Origin: Chitinophagales bacterium
GTDB taxonomy: Bacteria; Bacteroidota; Bacteroidia; Chitinophagales; Chitinophagaceae
Direction of reading: 5' to 3'
DNA: 64,000 bases
NCBI GenBank assembly: GCA_017303335.1
Contig: JAFLBK010000001.1
Coordinates: 1,431,001 to 1,495,000, forward strand
Positions within the stretch are counted from its first letter, which is position 1; each line of letters opens with the position of its first letter. This document shows positions 43,760 to 52,462 of the stretch, in pieces. The translations under genes were made by a program, and so were the position numbers. Below the pieces are notes generated by a model. That model had not been told where the DNA came from. It did no database searches and was given only the letters and a program-made list of their open reading frames with translations.

Positions 43760-44755
43760 TTAATGATAATACTGTCCGGCCGGTATCCGGAATACCCTGT
43801 TTTGCCGGAAGCGGATGAGTTCGTTGTATTCTTTCGGGTGGTTATTGACCCAGGTCTGGTACGTGGCCAGGTTTTGCGCAGCGCCGAAGATCCATTGGTT
43901 GTAGGCTTCGAAGAGGCCGTCCTGGATCAGTTGTTTCTGCAGGTCGAACAGGCGGAAAGGGAATTTACCGGCGTGGCTGGCCGACCAGTCGAGAATGAAC
44001 CGGGTGCGGATCATCGTCAGTGTTTCGGGGGTGATACCGGAATTGGCAACACTGCTTTGCTTGTTCATTGTAGCCAGGAAGGCGCCCACGAAATTGTTCT
44101 TTTCGGTGTTGTGTTTCTCCAGGTTGGCATCGGCAAAGAGTTTTTTATATCCTTCAAACAGGAAGTTCTTTACTTCCGGCGCCGAGGCGTTCTGCGGATC
44201 CATGTTCAGGAATATCTCTCCGTAAATAAGGCTCCATACCCGGTCGGTGGTGAGGTAATAATACCGGGCGGCGTTGTAATAGTTACCCGGGTAGGCCGGG
44301 TCGCTCTCGATGCCCTTTTCCCATTGTTTAATGGCCGAATAATCACCCTGCGACCAAAGCAATTGCCCGAGTTCATTGTACAGCGCCCCGTTGTTGGTCA
44401 CTTTACGGATTCCTTTCCGGTATATTTTCTCGGCTTCTTTTTTCTGGTCGAGTGCCAGGTACGAGTCGCCGGCGATCTGGTAGCAATGGTCATCGGCGGT
44501 TTCCTTGTCGATCAGCGGCCGCAGCACCGATATGGCTTTCGTATACTCCTTCGAATAATAATAATTCAGCGCCAGGTCTTTGGCGATCTCCATGTTTTCG
44601 GGCTGAAGGGCAAGCGCCCGGTTGAGAACGATGATGGCGTTGGCGTGATCGCCGTTCTGCATATAGGCCCGGCCGTTCTTGTGCAGTTCGGCCGCGTCCT
44701 GCGAAAACACAACCAGGGGAACGACCAGGGTAATAGCCAGCAAAAACTTCTTCAT
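43760..44755 (-). CDS. Exported tetratricopeptide-repeat protein
   Basis: 331 residues from ATG 44755 with a signal peptide (ends VVFSQ). About five TPR units follow (AAELHKNGRAYMQNGDHANAIIVLNRALALQPEN; AEKIYRKGIRKVTNNGALYNELGQLLWSQGD), then a helical C-terminal part of about 130 residues. It probably scaffolds protein complexes in the periplasm. The partner is unknown. Confidence 0.82.
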   Translation of the reverse strand: MKKFLLAITLVVPLVVFSQDAAELHKNGRAYMQNGDHANAIIVLNRALALQPENMEIAKDLALNYYYSKEYTKAISVLRPLIDKETADDHCYQIAGDSYLALDQKKEAEKIYRKGIRKVTNNGALYNELGQLLWSQGDYSAIKQWEKGIESDPAYPGNYYNAARYYYLTTDRVWSLIYGEIFLNMDPQNASAPEVKNFLFEGYKKLFADANLEKHNTEKNNFVGAFLATMNKQSSVANSGITPETLTMIRTRFILDWSASHAGKFPFRLFDLQKQLIQDGLFEAYNQWIFGAAQNLATYQTWVNNHPKEYNELIRFRQNRVFRIPAGQYYH

Positions 44756-44786
44756 GGTGTATGATTTGGAATAAGCGATCGGGTTC

Positions 44787-46034
44787 TTATTCATTTTCCG
44801 CGGTACCATTGTCGATCAGGTGGGTAAGCAAACCATCCCGGAGTTTGGGTTCGAACCAGGTACTCTTGGGCGGCATCACATTCCCGCTGTCGGCGATATC
44901 GAACAGTTGCTGAATGCTTACCGGGTGTAAACTGAACGCTACGGCCATCTCACCGCTGTCTACTCTTTTTTCCAACTCACCGAGCCCGCGTATGCCTCCT
45001 ACAAAATCGATGCGTTTGTCGGTACGCTGGTCCTTGATATTAAACACCGGGTCGAGCAGGTTGTTCTGCAGGATGGTTACATCCAGTACCCCGATGGGGT
45101 CGTTGCCGTAGGAACCTTCCTTCGCGGTAAGCCGGTACCATTGCTTGTTGATGTACATGCCGAATGTATGCAGCTGTTCGGGTGAAAAGGCTTTCGCTGC
45201 TTTTTCCACGGTGAATTGGTTGCCGAGTGCGGCCAGTAAACCCGTTTCATCCAACCCATTCAGGTCGCTTACCACCCGGTTGTAATCCATGATGTGCAGT
45301 TGGTTGGATGGGAAAAGGGTTGTCAGGAACAGGTCGGCCCCGTCCTGGGCTGCATCGCCCAGGGCTTTGCGCACTTTGGCCGCAGACGCGGCCCGGTGAT
45401 GCCCATCGGCGATATAGGTGCAAGGCACTTTTTCTTTGAAGAGTGCGGAAATCTTTTCGATGGTATCGTCATCGTTCACGATCCATACCGTATGCTGGAT
45501 GCCGTCGTCGGCAGTGAAATCGTATACAGGGCTTTTCTTTTTCCAGCCGTCGATCACTTCGTCGATCGCCTCCACCTGTTTGTAGGCCAGGAATACATTA
45601 CCGGTTTGCGCCCCGGTTGTTTTGATGTGGTTAATGCGGTCGAGTTCTTTCTCGGGCCGGGTGAATTCGTGTTTCTTGATCAGGTCGTTCTCGTAATCGT
45701 CTACAGAACTTCCGCAAACAAGGCCGGTCTGACTGCGGCCATTCATCACCAGTTGATAGATATAATAACAGGCTTTGCTTTCCCGGAAAAGGATCTTCCG
45801 GCTGATGAAGGCGTCGAGGTTCTCCTTGGCCTTGTCGTATACCTGTTGCGCATGTATGTCGATGCTTTCGGGAAGATCAATCTCGCTTTTGGTGATGTGG
45901 AGGAAGCTGGCGCTGTTGCCTTCCGCCTCTGTTTTCGCTTCTTTGCTGTTCAGCACGTCGTAGGGGCGGGATGCCACCTGCCGGGCGAACTCGGCAGCCG
46001 GGCGCAGTGCTTTGAACGGGTGAATCGTTACCAT
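44787..46034 (-). CDS. DUF1015 family protein (ParB/SerK-like DGHHR motif)
   Basis: 415 residues. The start VTIHPFKALRPAAEFARQVASRPYDVLNSKEA and the central CTYIADGHHRAASAAKVRKAL (D210-R214) mark DUF1015. The DGHHR motif resembles that in the ParB/sulfiredoxin fold used by ADP- or ATP-dependent serine kinases such as SerK. It lies 42 bp downstream of serC on the same strand, so a role in serine or phosphoserine metabolism is plausible. That is inference from motif and context. Confidence 0.85.
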   Translation of the reverse strand: MVTIHPFKALRPAAEFARQVASRPYDVLNSKEAKTEAEGNSASFLHITKSEIDLPESIDIHAQQVYDKAKENLDAFISRKILFRESKACYYIYQLVMNGRSQTGLVCGSSVDDYENDLIKKHEFTRPEKELDRINHIKTTGAQTGNVFLAYKQVEAIDEVIDGWKKKSPVYDFTADDGIQHTVWIVNDDDTIEKISALFKEKVPCTYIADGHHRAASAAKVRKALGDAAQDGADLFLTTLFPSNQLHIMDYNRVVSDLNGLDETGLLAALGNQFTVEKAAKAFSPEQLHTFGMYINKQWYRLTAKEGSYGNDPIGVLDVTILQNNLLDPVFNIKDQRTDKRIDFVGGIRGLGELEKRVDSGEMAVAFSLHPVSIQQLFDIADSGNVMPPKSTWFEPKLRDGLLTHLIDNGTAENE

Positions 46035-46076
46035 GCTTTCGGGTCATTAAGATTTGTAAATGTAGTCGAATTTGTG

Positions 46077-47144
46077 TTAAGCGTGTTGCAGGGCGAATTC
46101 CTTCATGGCTTCGGTGAGTACCTGCACGCTGCCCAGGGGCAGGGCATTGTATAAAGAGGCCCGGAACCCGCCTACCAGGCGATGTCCCTTGATACCCACA
46201 ATTCCCCGTTCTTTGGTGAAACGCAGGAAGGGTTCTTCGAGCGCCGGGTCGTTCATGACAAAGCAGGCGTTCATCATACTGCGGTCTTCTTTTACCGTGG
46301 TGCCGGTGAAGAGCGGGTTTTCGTCGATGGCTGCATAGAGGGCTGCCGCTTTTTCCCGGTTGATCTTTTCGATGGCCGCCACGCCGCCCTGCGCTTTCAG
46401 CCAGCGAAGCGTGAGCATGCTTACATAGATGGCGAAAACCGGCGGGGTATTCAGCATGGAGCCTTCCTTGATGTGATTGCGGTAGTCCATGATGGTGGGG
46501 ATGGCCCGTTTAACCTTTCCGAGTATCCGTTTGTCGACCACCACCAGGTTCACGCCGGCCGGGCCCATGTTCTTCTGTGCCCCGGCATAGATCAGTCCGA
46601 AGGAATTGAAATCAAGCGTACGGCTGAAAATATCACTGCTCATATCCGCCACCAGGGTATTGCTGGTGCGGGGTATGGTTTGCCATTGCGTACCGTAGAT
46701 GGTATTGTTGGTGGTGATGTGTACGTATTTTGCATCGTTGGGTACGGCAAAGTCTTTAGGGATATAGGTGAAGTTGCTTTCCTTACTGCTGCACACCACT
46801 TCCACCTTACCAAATAATCGGGCCTCCTTGATGGCCTTGGTACTCCACACACCGGTATCGGTAAAAGCGGCGGTATCTTTTTCATCGAGCAGGTTCATGG
46901 GTACCTGCATGAACTGGGTGGAAGCGCCTCCGTGGAGGAATAACACTTCGTGATCTTCATCGAGGTTCATCAGTTCTTTCACCAGGAAGCGTGCTTCATC
47001 CATCACCTCCTGGAACGTGGGGGTGCGATGACCGATCTCCAGGATGGAGAGCCCTGTGTTATTATAATTGAGAACGGCCTGGGCCGCTTGTTCGAAGACT
47101 TCTTTGGGCAGGATCGAAGGACCTGCGTTAAAATTATGAACCAC
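46077..47144 (-). CDS. serC: Phosphoserine aminotransferase
   Basis: 355 residues from a GTG start (VVHNFNAGPSILPKEVFEQAAQ). The open frame continues upstream but only in the non-conserved and promoter region. The PLP Lys is in GLIYAGAQKNMGPAGVNLVV, with FLHGGASTQF and the C-terminal GHRLVGGFRASLYNAL. It makes 3-phosphoserine from 3-phosphohydroxypyruvate and glutamate in serine synthesis, and also acts in pyridoxal phosphate synthesis in some bacteria. DUF1015 follows. Confidence 0.95.
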   Translation of the reverse strand: MVHNFNAGPSILPKEVFEQAAQAVLNYNNTGLSILEIGHRTPTFQEVMDEARFLVKELMNLDEDHEVLFLHGGASTQFMQVPMNLLDEKDTAAFTDTGVWSTKAIKEARLFGKVEVVCSSKESNFTYIPKDFAVPNDAKYVHITTNNTIYGTQWQTIPRTSNTLVADMSSDIFSRTLDFNSFGLIYAGAQKNMGPAGVNLVVVDKRILGKVKRAIPTIMDYRNHIKEGSMLNTPPVFAIYVSMLTLRWLKAQGGVAAIEKINREKAAALYAAIDENPLFTGTTVKEDRSMMNACFVMNDPALEEPFLRFTKERGIVGIKGHRLVGGFRASLYNALPLGSVQVLTEAMKEFALQHA

Positions 47145-47178
47145 TACTAACCCGTTAAGTAAAAAAATCGTTGTACCG

Positions 47179-47186
47179 CAAAAGTA
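47179..47186 (-). promoter_or_regulatory. -7 element (TACTTTTG) of serC
   Basis: Perfect TAnnTTTG on the minus strand, about 35 bases upstream of the GTG start, supporting the shorter serC reading frame. Confidence 0.55.
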
Positions 47187-47199
47187 CCCAAATCGGGTC

Positions 47200-47232
47200 A
47201 AACCTATAAGGTTTCCGAAACCTTATAGGTTT
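47200..47232. repeat. Perfect 15-bp inverted repeat between two genes
   Basis: AAACCTATAAGGTTT (47200-47214), 3-nt loop, AAACCTTATAGGTTT (47218-47232). It overlaps the stop codon of the phospholipase-like gene and sits just upstream of the serC -7 element. Each arm is itself nearly palindromic. There is no T run, so a terminator role is uncertain; a REP-type repeat is possible. Confidence 0.85.
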
Positions 47233-48211
47233 ATTGTTCTTTTCGCCCGATCATCCCATTGCCGGAAGCCCATTGACGGTTGAGTTGTTCAAATTCAAGG
47301 AAGTCGGTTGCTGAGAATTGCTGCCCGGCCAGTTCTTTCAGGTCGGGTTGGCCCGCATTCACCCAGGCCGTGTACCAAAAGGAAGCAACCGCGAAAATGG
47401 ATTGCCGCATCCGGCGTTCGACCATGCCGTTGAGTTTTGAATTATAGGCGATGGTATAGCCCGAGGCGTACTGCCGTACCAGTTTCCCGTTTCGTTCTTC
47501 GAAGGAATACTTTGCATCCGCGGGGTAACGGGCGTTCAGGTTTTTTTCAAAAAGCAATACCGTATCAGCTGCACGGGCGCTTTCCAGTACGCGTTTCCAG
47601 GTAAATTCTTCCGGGTTTTTTATGTACGCCGCTTTTCCAAGAAGAAAATCAAATTCTTTCTCTGCCAGTAATTCCGGAACCCGGCTTTCCCAGAAGCCAT
47701 GGATACCGTGCTGACCTGTTAGCTGACCATTGTGGTTGCTGGAAGCATGAAGGGGAACATGCGCATCGGAGATATAGTGTCCGATCTCGGCGCTGTACTT
47801 CATGATCAGGGAAAAGTTTTTGGTTTTGAACGCTTCGGTGAGCCGGTAAAGCATGGTTTGTATATGCCAGGGAACGATGCCGTGCCGGTTCAGGGAGTCT
47901 TCCCCGAACCGGGCAACCGCGTCTTTCCACCTGCGGGGGAGATCGGGATAAGGGTACGATCCGTACTGATCGATATCGATATAATGCCGGGGTCCCTCAG
48001 CAGCCACCAGGTAGCGGCGCTTATCCGGATCAACCGCGTGTTCGCTGAGGAACGGAATGTTCGGCTTGTACAATACCAGCATCTCCGGCGGCAGGAGGAA
48101 CACCGCGTAGTAATTGATCTTTTGATGGGCAAAGAAACCCCAGCAAAAGGAGTGAAGGGGTAGTGTAAGCGTTGTACAGAACAGCAGAAAAGAAAAGACA
48201 GCCTTTTTCAT
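47231..48211 (-). CDS. Zinc-dependent phospholipase C / S1-P1 nuclease-fold protein (exported)
   Basis: 326 residues with a signal peptide ending HSFC, so the mature start is WGFFAHQKINYYAV. This Trp and His, the Asp in HYIDIDQYG, His in SAEIGHYISDAHVPLHASSNH and His in GIHGFWE are the zinc ligands expected for this trinuclear-zinc fold. Members cleave phospholipids or single-stranded nucleic acids. It is probably periplasmic. Substrate cannot be assigned. Confidence 0.85.
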   Translation of the reverse strand: MKKAVFSFLLFCTTLTLPLHSFCWGFFAHQKINYYAVFLLPPEMLVLYKPNIPFLSEHAVDPDKRRYLVAAEGPRHYIDIDQYGSYPYPDLPRRWKDAVARFGEDSLNRHGIVPWHIQTMLYRLTEAFKTKNFSLIMKYSAEIGHYISDAHVPLHASSNHNGQLTGQHGIHGFWESRVPELLAEKEFDFLLGKAAYIKNPEEFTWKRVLESARAADTVLLFEKNLNARYPADAKYSFEERNGKLVRQYASGYTIAYNSKLNGMVERRMRQSIFAVASFWYTAWVNAGQPDLKELAGQQFSATDFLEFEQLNRQWASGNGMIGRKEQ

Positions 48212-48285
48212 ACAAGAAGATTGGCTGTCTAAGCTAGGGCAGGCGCCTGCTGCCGCCTTGTTGTTTTTCCGGTTAAAACAGGGGT

Positions 48286-48903
48286 TTATCTTTTTTCCGG
48301 ATCCTCGTCGATATCCGTAACGCCCCCGCTCACGGCAAATTTCATGGTCTGCGCCGCCGTGATGTGTTCGATCGGTTTCACGCGTGCTTTGGGGATCACA
48401 TATACATTACCGGCAACAGAATAAGCCATGGGTATATATACCGTCACATAGTCGTTCAGGCCAAACTCATCCATGTCTTCCCGGGTCACGAAGCCGAAAC
48501 GCCATACATCGTTGTCATCAACGTTGGCGAGCACATGCTTGGTGAATTTCTTATTGTCCCCGGCGAAGGCTTCAAAAAAATCGCGGGTGATGGAATAGAT
48601 ATGCTTGATGCCGGGTGTCTTTTCCAGCAGCTTATCGAAAAAGTTGATGATGCGGGACGTGATGAAGAAGGAACTGAAATACCCGATCACGATGAGGATA
48701 ACGATGATGAGCAGGAAGCCGATCCCGTAGTTCTGCACCCGTACCAGGCCCTGCGCATCGGTATAGGTAAAGATGGGGATCAGGTTATCGATGGTGGTCA
48801 CGGTCCAGAAGATCGCGTAGGCGGTAATGGCAACGGGCGCCAGTACCAGCAAACCCTGCAGGAAGTACTGGAATATCTTTTTGTAACGAAAATCTCTTTT
48901 CAT
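48286..48903 (-). CDS. DUF502 family membrane protein
   Basis: 205 residues from ATG 48903. Two membrane helices (FLQGLLVLAPVAITAYAIFWTV; GFLLIIVILIVIGYFSSFF) and the family stretches TPGIKHIYSITRDFFEAF, FVTREDMDEFG and VYIPMAYSVAGNVYVIP. Function is unknown. A TATCTTTG -7 element lies upstream on the minus strand (48932-48925). Confidence 0.88.
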   Translation of the reverse strand: MKRDFRYKKIFQYFLQGLLVLAPVAITAYAIFWTVTTIDNLIPIFTYTDAQGLVRVQNYGIGFLLIIVILIVIGYFSSFFITSRIINFFDKLLEKTPGIKHIYSITRDFFEAFAGDNKKFTKHVLANVDDNDVWRFGFVTREDMDEFGLNDYVTVYIPMAYSVAGNVYVIPKARVKPIEHITAAQTMKFAVSGGVTDIDEDPEKR

Positions 48904-49134
48904 GAAGCTTGTTTTAGGCAGCACCAAAGATAACTGTTTGGAGGTCCATTTGTCGGGGTTTTACCTGCGCCGCTGTTGCCTGGGTCAGCCGCCGAAACGG
49001 CAATTTACTCCCTGCTTTCAACAACTTATCCTTTTCGGGGCAGGCGATTCCGGTTTTTGAAAGACCTTGCTGACCCAAACAGGACCGTTGGCTGTACGCT
49101 ACCCGCCGTTCGTCAAAAAATCGAAAAAATAATA

Positions 49135-49173
49135 ATGGAAACTTTGGTAACGTAAAAAGTTTCCATAGTTTTG
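49135..49173 (+). promoter_or_regulatory. Promoter with overlapping palindromic operator for the TetR/efflux operon
   Basis: An 11-bp perfect inverted repeat (ATGGAAACTTT at 49135-49145, AAAGTTTCCAT at 49156-49166, 10-bp spacer) overlaps a canonical promoter: -33 TTTG at 49143-49146, 19-bp spacer, -7 TAGTTTTG at 49166-49173. The ATG of the TetR gene is 10 bases on. This is the expected layout for TetR autorepression. Confidence 0.82.
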
Positions 49174-49182
49174 CCCCCCATT

Positions 49183-49821
49183 ATGATAATACCAGATACC
49201 AAACAACGGATTCAGAAAGCGGCACACGACCTGGTGATGCAGTACAGCATCCGCAGTGTGAGTATGGACGATATCGCAGCGCACCTGGGCATGAGCAAGA
49301 AGACCATCTACCAGTATTTCAAAGACAAGGACGAACTGGTGGAAGCGGTGGTGGATGGCGAGATCCACAATAACCAGTGTACCTGCAACGACGACCGCGG
49401 CCTGGCGGAAAACGCGGTGCACGAGATATTCCTGATCATGGACCGGATGGTGGAGATGTTCCAGACGATGAACCCTTCCATCCTTTTCGACATGCAGAAG
49501 TATCACCCGGCGGCTTTCCGCAAATTTCAGCTGCATCGCCATGAGTACCTCTACAATATGGTGAAGCAAAACCTGGAACGGGGGATACGGGAAGAGTTGT
49601 ACCGGCCGGAGATAAGCATTGATATCCTGTCGCGTTACCGGGTGGAAACAATGCTCATCGCCTTCAACCCCGAATTCCAGCGCAGCGTGAAGCGCAGCCT
49701 GCTGGAGATCGAACAGGAGATCATCATCCATTTCCTCTTCGGGGTGGTATCGCAGAAAGGATACAAACTGGTATTGAAGTACATGGAACAAAAAGGACTG
49801 ATTAAACATGATAAGTCATAA
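49183..49821 (+). CDS. TetR/AcrR-family transcriptional regulator
   Basis: 212 residues from ATG 49183. The N-terminal HTH is typical (RIQKAAHDLVMQYSIRSVSMDDIAAHLGMSKKTIYQYFKDKDELV). The C-terminal ligand domain is diverse and includes VDGEIHNNQCTCNDDRG with two Cys. It is the first gene of the efflux operon, 10 bp before tolC. It probably represses the operon until a pump substrate binds. Confidence 0.92.
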   Translation: MIIPDTKQRIQKAAHDLVMQYSIRSVSMDDIAAHLGMSKKTIYQYFKDKDELVEAVVDGEIHNNQCTCNDDRGLAENAVHEIFLIMDRMVEMFQTMNPSILFDMQKYHPAAFRKFQLHRHEYLYNMVKQNLERGIREELYRPEISIDILSRYRVETMLIAFNPEFQRSVKRSLLEIEQEIIIHFLFGVVSQKGYKLVLKYMEQKGLIKHDKS

Positions 49822-49831
49822 AACAAGAGCA

Positions 49832-51169
49832 ATGAAGAAACTACTGAAGTATGGCCTCTTCCTGCTGCCCCTGTTCGGCGGGACGATGGAAACAAAAGCG
49901 CAGAAGGTCAATTCGTTTACCCTCAAACAGGCCGTGGATTATGCCATGCAGCACTCGGTGCAGGTGAAGAATGCCATCATCGACGTATTGATGCAGCAGC
50001 AAACCAACCGGGATATCACATCCATCGCCCTGCCGCAGATCAGCGGATCAGCCGGCATCACCGATTACCTGGACATTCCCACCACGCTGGTTCCCGCCCA
50101 GTTCTTTGGCGGTAACCCGGGCGAATTCGCGCCGGTGAAATTCGGAACCAAGTGGAACTCGAATGTAAGCCTCGCGGTAAGCCAGCTCATTTTCGACGGG
50201 CAGGTGTTCATCGCCCTGAAGGCACGCAAAGGAACGATCGATTTTCAAAAGGCGCTGCAAGGAGTGACAGAGGAAAACATCAAGGCCAACATATACAAAA
50301 TATACTACCAGCTGGTATTGAGTAAAACACAAACGGAACTGCTGGATTCGAACATCAACCTGGCGAAGAAACTGCATCGCGATATGTCGATCATGTTCGA
50401 TAACGGCTTCGTGGAGAAACTGGATGTCGATAAGGCCAGTGTACTGCTCGTGAACCTGCAAACCGAAAAGATGAAGGTCGAAAACATGATCGCAAACGGT
50501 TATGCCGGGTTGAAACTGCTCATGGGCATGCCGGTACGCGACAGCCTGGTGCTGACCGATAAGCTGACCGACGACCAGATCAAGGAAGGCGTTTTGGAAA
50601 GCAGCCAGTATAATTATAACGACCGGAAAGAATACCAGGTGATGACCATTACAAACAAACTGAATGGACTCAACGTCCGCCGGTATAAGCTCAGCCAGAT
50701 ACCCACCTTCGCCCTGGTAGGAAGCTACAGTGTGCAGGCGCAGCGCAATAAGTTCGACTTCTTTGGCAAGGGCGACTGGTTCCGCACTTCGTACATCGGT
50801 CTGCACATGAGCGTACCCATCTTCAACGGGTTTTCACTGCAGGCGAAAAAACAGGGAGCCCGGTTGCAGTTGCGTAAGTCGGAGTACCAGACCGAAGCGC
50901 TGAAGAACAGCATCGACAAGGAAGTGGATGATGCCAAACGGAATTTCACATCCGCCATCACCGCGATGGATTACCAGAAGAAGAATATGCAACTGGCGGA
51001 AAAAGTATATGGCCAGACCAAAAAGAAATACGAGATCGGAACCGGCTCGGCCACCGAGATAAACCTGGCGCAGGTAGATATGAAAACAGCGCAGACCAAT
51101 TACATCACCGCTTTGTACGATGCCATCATCGCTAAAGTGGATTTCCTCAAAGCAACCGGTAAACTTTAA
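49832..51169 (+). CDS. TolC family outer-membrane efflux protein
   Basis: 445 residues from ATG 49832, signal peptide ending ETKAQ. Two helical halves (TLKQAVDYAMQHSVQVKNAIIDVLMQQQTNRDI; GARLQLRKSEYQTEALKNSIDKEVDDAKRNFTSAI) and the GTGSATEINLAQVDMKTAQTNYITALYD segment are typical. It forms the outer duct for the adaptor and RND pump that follow. Confidence 0.92.
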   Translation: MKKLLKYGLFLLPLFGGTMETKAQKVNSFTLKQAVDYAMQHSVQVKNAIIDVLMQQQTNRDITSIALPQISGSAGITDYLDIPTTLVPAQFFGGNPGEFAPVKFGTKWNSNVSLAVSQLIFDGQVFIALKARKGTIDFQKALQGVTEENIKANIYKIYYQLVLSKTQTELLDSNINLAKKLHRDMSIMFDNGFVEKLDVDKASVLLVNLQTEKMKVENMIANGYAGLKLLMGMPVRDSLVLTDKLTDDQIKEGVLESSQYNYNDRKEYQVMTITNKLNGLNVRRYKLSQIPTFALVGSYSVQAQRNKFDFFGKGDWFRTSYIGLHMSVPIFNGFSLQAKKQGARLQLRKSEYQTEALKNSIDKEVDDAKRNFTSAITAMDYQKKNMQLAEKVYGQTKKKYEIGTGSATEINLAQVDMKTAQTNYITALYDAIIAKVDFLKATGKL

Positions 51170-51193
51170 TACTAACAGACTAACTATAAACAG

Positions 51194-52408
51194 ATGAAAA
51201 AGCTCACATTCGCACTTTTAACCGTAACAACGCTGGCGCTGTTGGCTGCCTGCGGCGGTAGCAACAAAGACGCGGCCGCCCTGATCAGCGACAAAAAAGC
51301 CGCCATTGAAAAATTGAAATCCCAGAACACCAAAAACGAAGAGGAGATCAAAAAACTGCAGGCCGAACTGGAGAAGATCGACAGCAATACGGCCAATGCC
51401 GCCAAAATAAAACTGGTGAACGTGGCGCCGGTGGTGGTGCAGGATTTCAAACATTATATCGACCTGCAGGGTCATGTCGACGCGGAGAACATCTCCTACA
51501 TCTCTCCCCGTGGTATGCCCGGCCAGGTGAAGGCCGTATATGTAGTACAGGGCCAGTACGTAAAGAAAGGGCAGGCCCTTTTAAAACTCGATGATGCCAT
51601 CATGCAACAGCAGGTGGTGGCCGCACGCCAGCAGCTGGAAGGCATCAAAACACAACTCAGCTTTGCCCGGAACCTGTATAACCGCCAGAAAAATCTCTGG
51701 GAGCAGGGCATTGGTACCGAAGTACAACTGATCACCGCTAAAACAAATGTGGAAAGCCTCGAAAATCAACTGAAATCGGCCCAGGAAAGCGTACAGGTAG
51801 CCGTTGAACAACTGAAAACAGCCAACGTGGTAAGCGACGTGAACGGCGTGGCCGATATCGTGAACATCCGCGTAGGCGAAACCTTCCAGGGTATGACCCA
51901 GGCCGGCCCGCAGATCAAGATCGTGAACACCAGCAGCCTCAAAGTGGTGAGCAATATCCCGGAAAACTACCTCACCCGTTTGCATAAAGGCACCCCGGTG
52001 GAAGTGGTTATCCCCGACGCGAATAAGAAAGTCACTTCTTCCATATCCCTTATCAGCCAGGCCATCGACATCACCCAACGCGGTTTTGTGGCCGAGGCCC
52101 GCATCCCGGCTGATCCCGCTTTAAAACCCAACCAGACCGCCATCCTGAAGATCATGGACTATACCGCTCCCAATGCCGTGGTAATACCGGTGAATACGGT
52201 GCAAACCGACGAAACCGGTAAGTATGTATACGTACTGGTGCAGGGAAGCAATGGACGATCCGTTGCCAAAAAACAAACGGTACTGATCGGCGAGGTATAT
52301 GGAAATAATGTAGAGATCAAAAGCGGCTTGAAAGGCGGCGAGCAGCTGGTGGTGGAAGGATACCAGAGCCTCTACGAAGGACAGCTCATCAGCACCGGAA
52401 CCAAATAA
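51194..52408 (+). CDS. RND efflux periplasmic adaptor, lipoprotein
   Basis: 404 residues with a lipobox (LLAACGGS). A charged coiled coil comes first (DKKAAIEKLKSQNTKNEEEIKKLQAELEKI), then the adaptor domains: GMPGQVKAVYVVQGQYVKKGQALLKLDD, the helical hairpin, SDVNGVADIVNIRVGETF and the membrane-proximal barrel. The extra N-terminal coiled coil is longer than in AcrA. It links the TolC and RND products of the same operon. Confidence 0.93.
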   Translation: MKKLTFALLTVTTLALLAACGGSNKDAAALISDKKAAIEKLKSQNTKNEEEIKKLQAELEKIDSNTANAAKIKLVNVAPVVVQDFKHYIDLQGHVDAENISYISPRGMPGQVKAVYVVQGQYVKKGQALLKLDDAIMQQQVVAARQQLEGIKTQLSFARNLYNRQKNLWEQGIGTEVQLITAKTNVESLENQLKSAQESVQVAVEQLKTANVVSDVNGVADIVNIRVGETFQGMTQAGPQIKIVNTSSLKVVSNIPENYLTRLHKGTPVEVVIPDANKKVTSSISLISQAIDITQRGFVAEARIPADPALKPNQTAILKIMDYTAPNAVVIPVNTVQTDETGKYVYVLVQGSNGRSVAKKQTVLIGEVYGNNVEIKSGLKGGEQLVVEGYQSLYEGQLISTGTK

Positions 52409-52462
52409 GAAGAATCAACGAGAATCCCGATCGCCATCGGGAGCTGACAACAAAACTATTTA

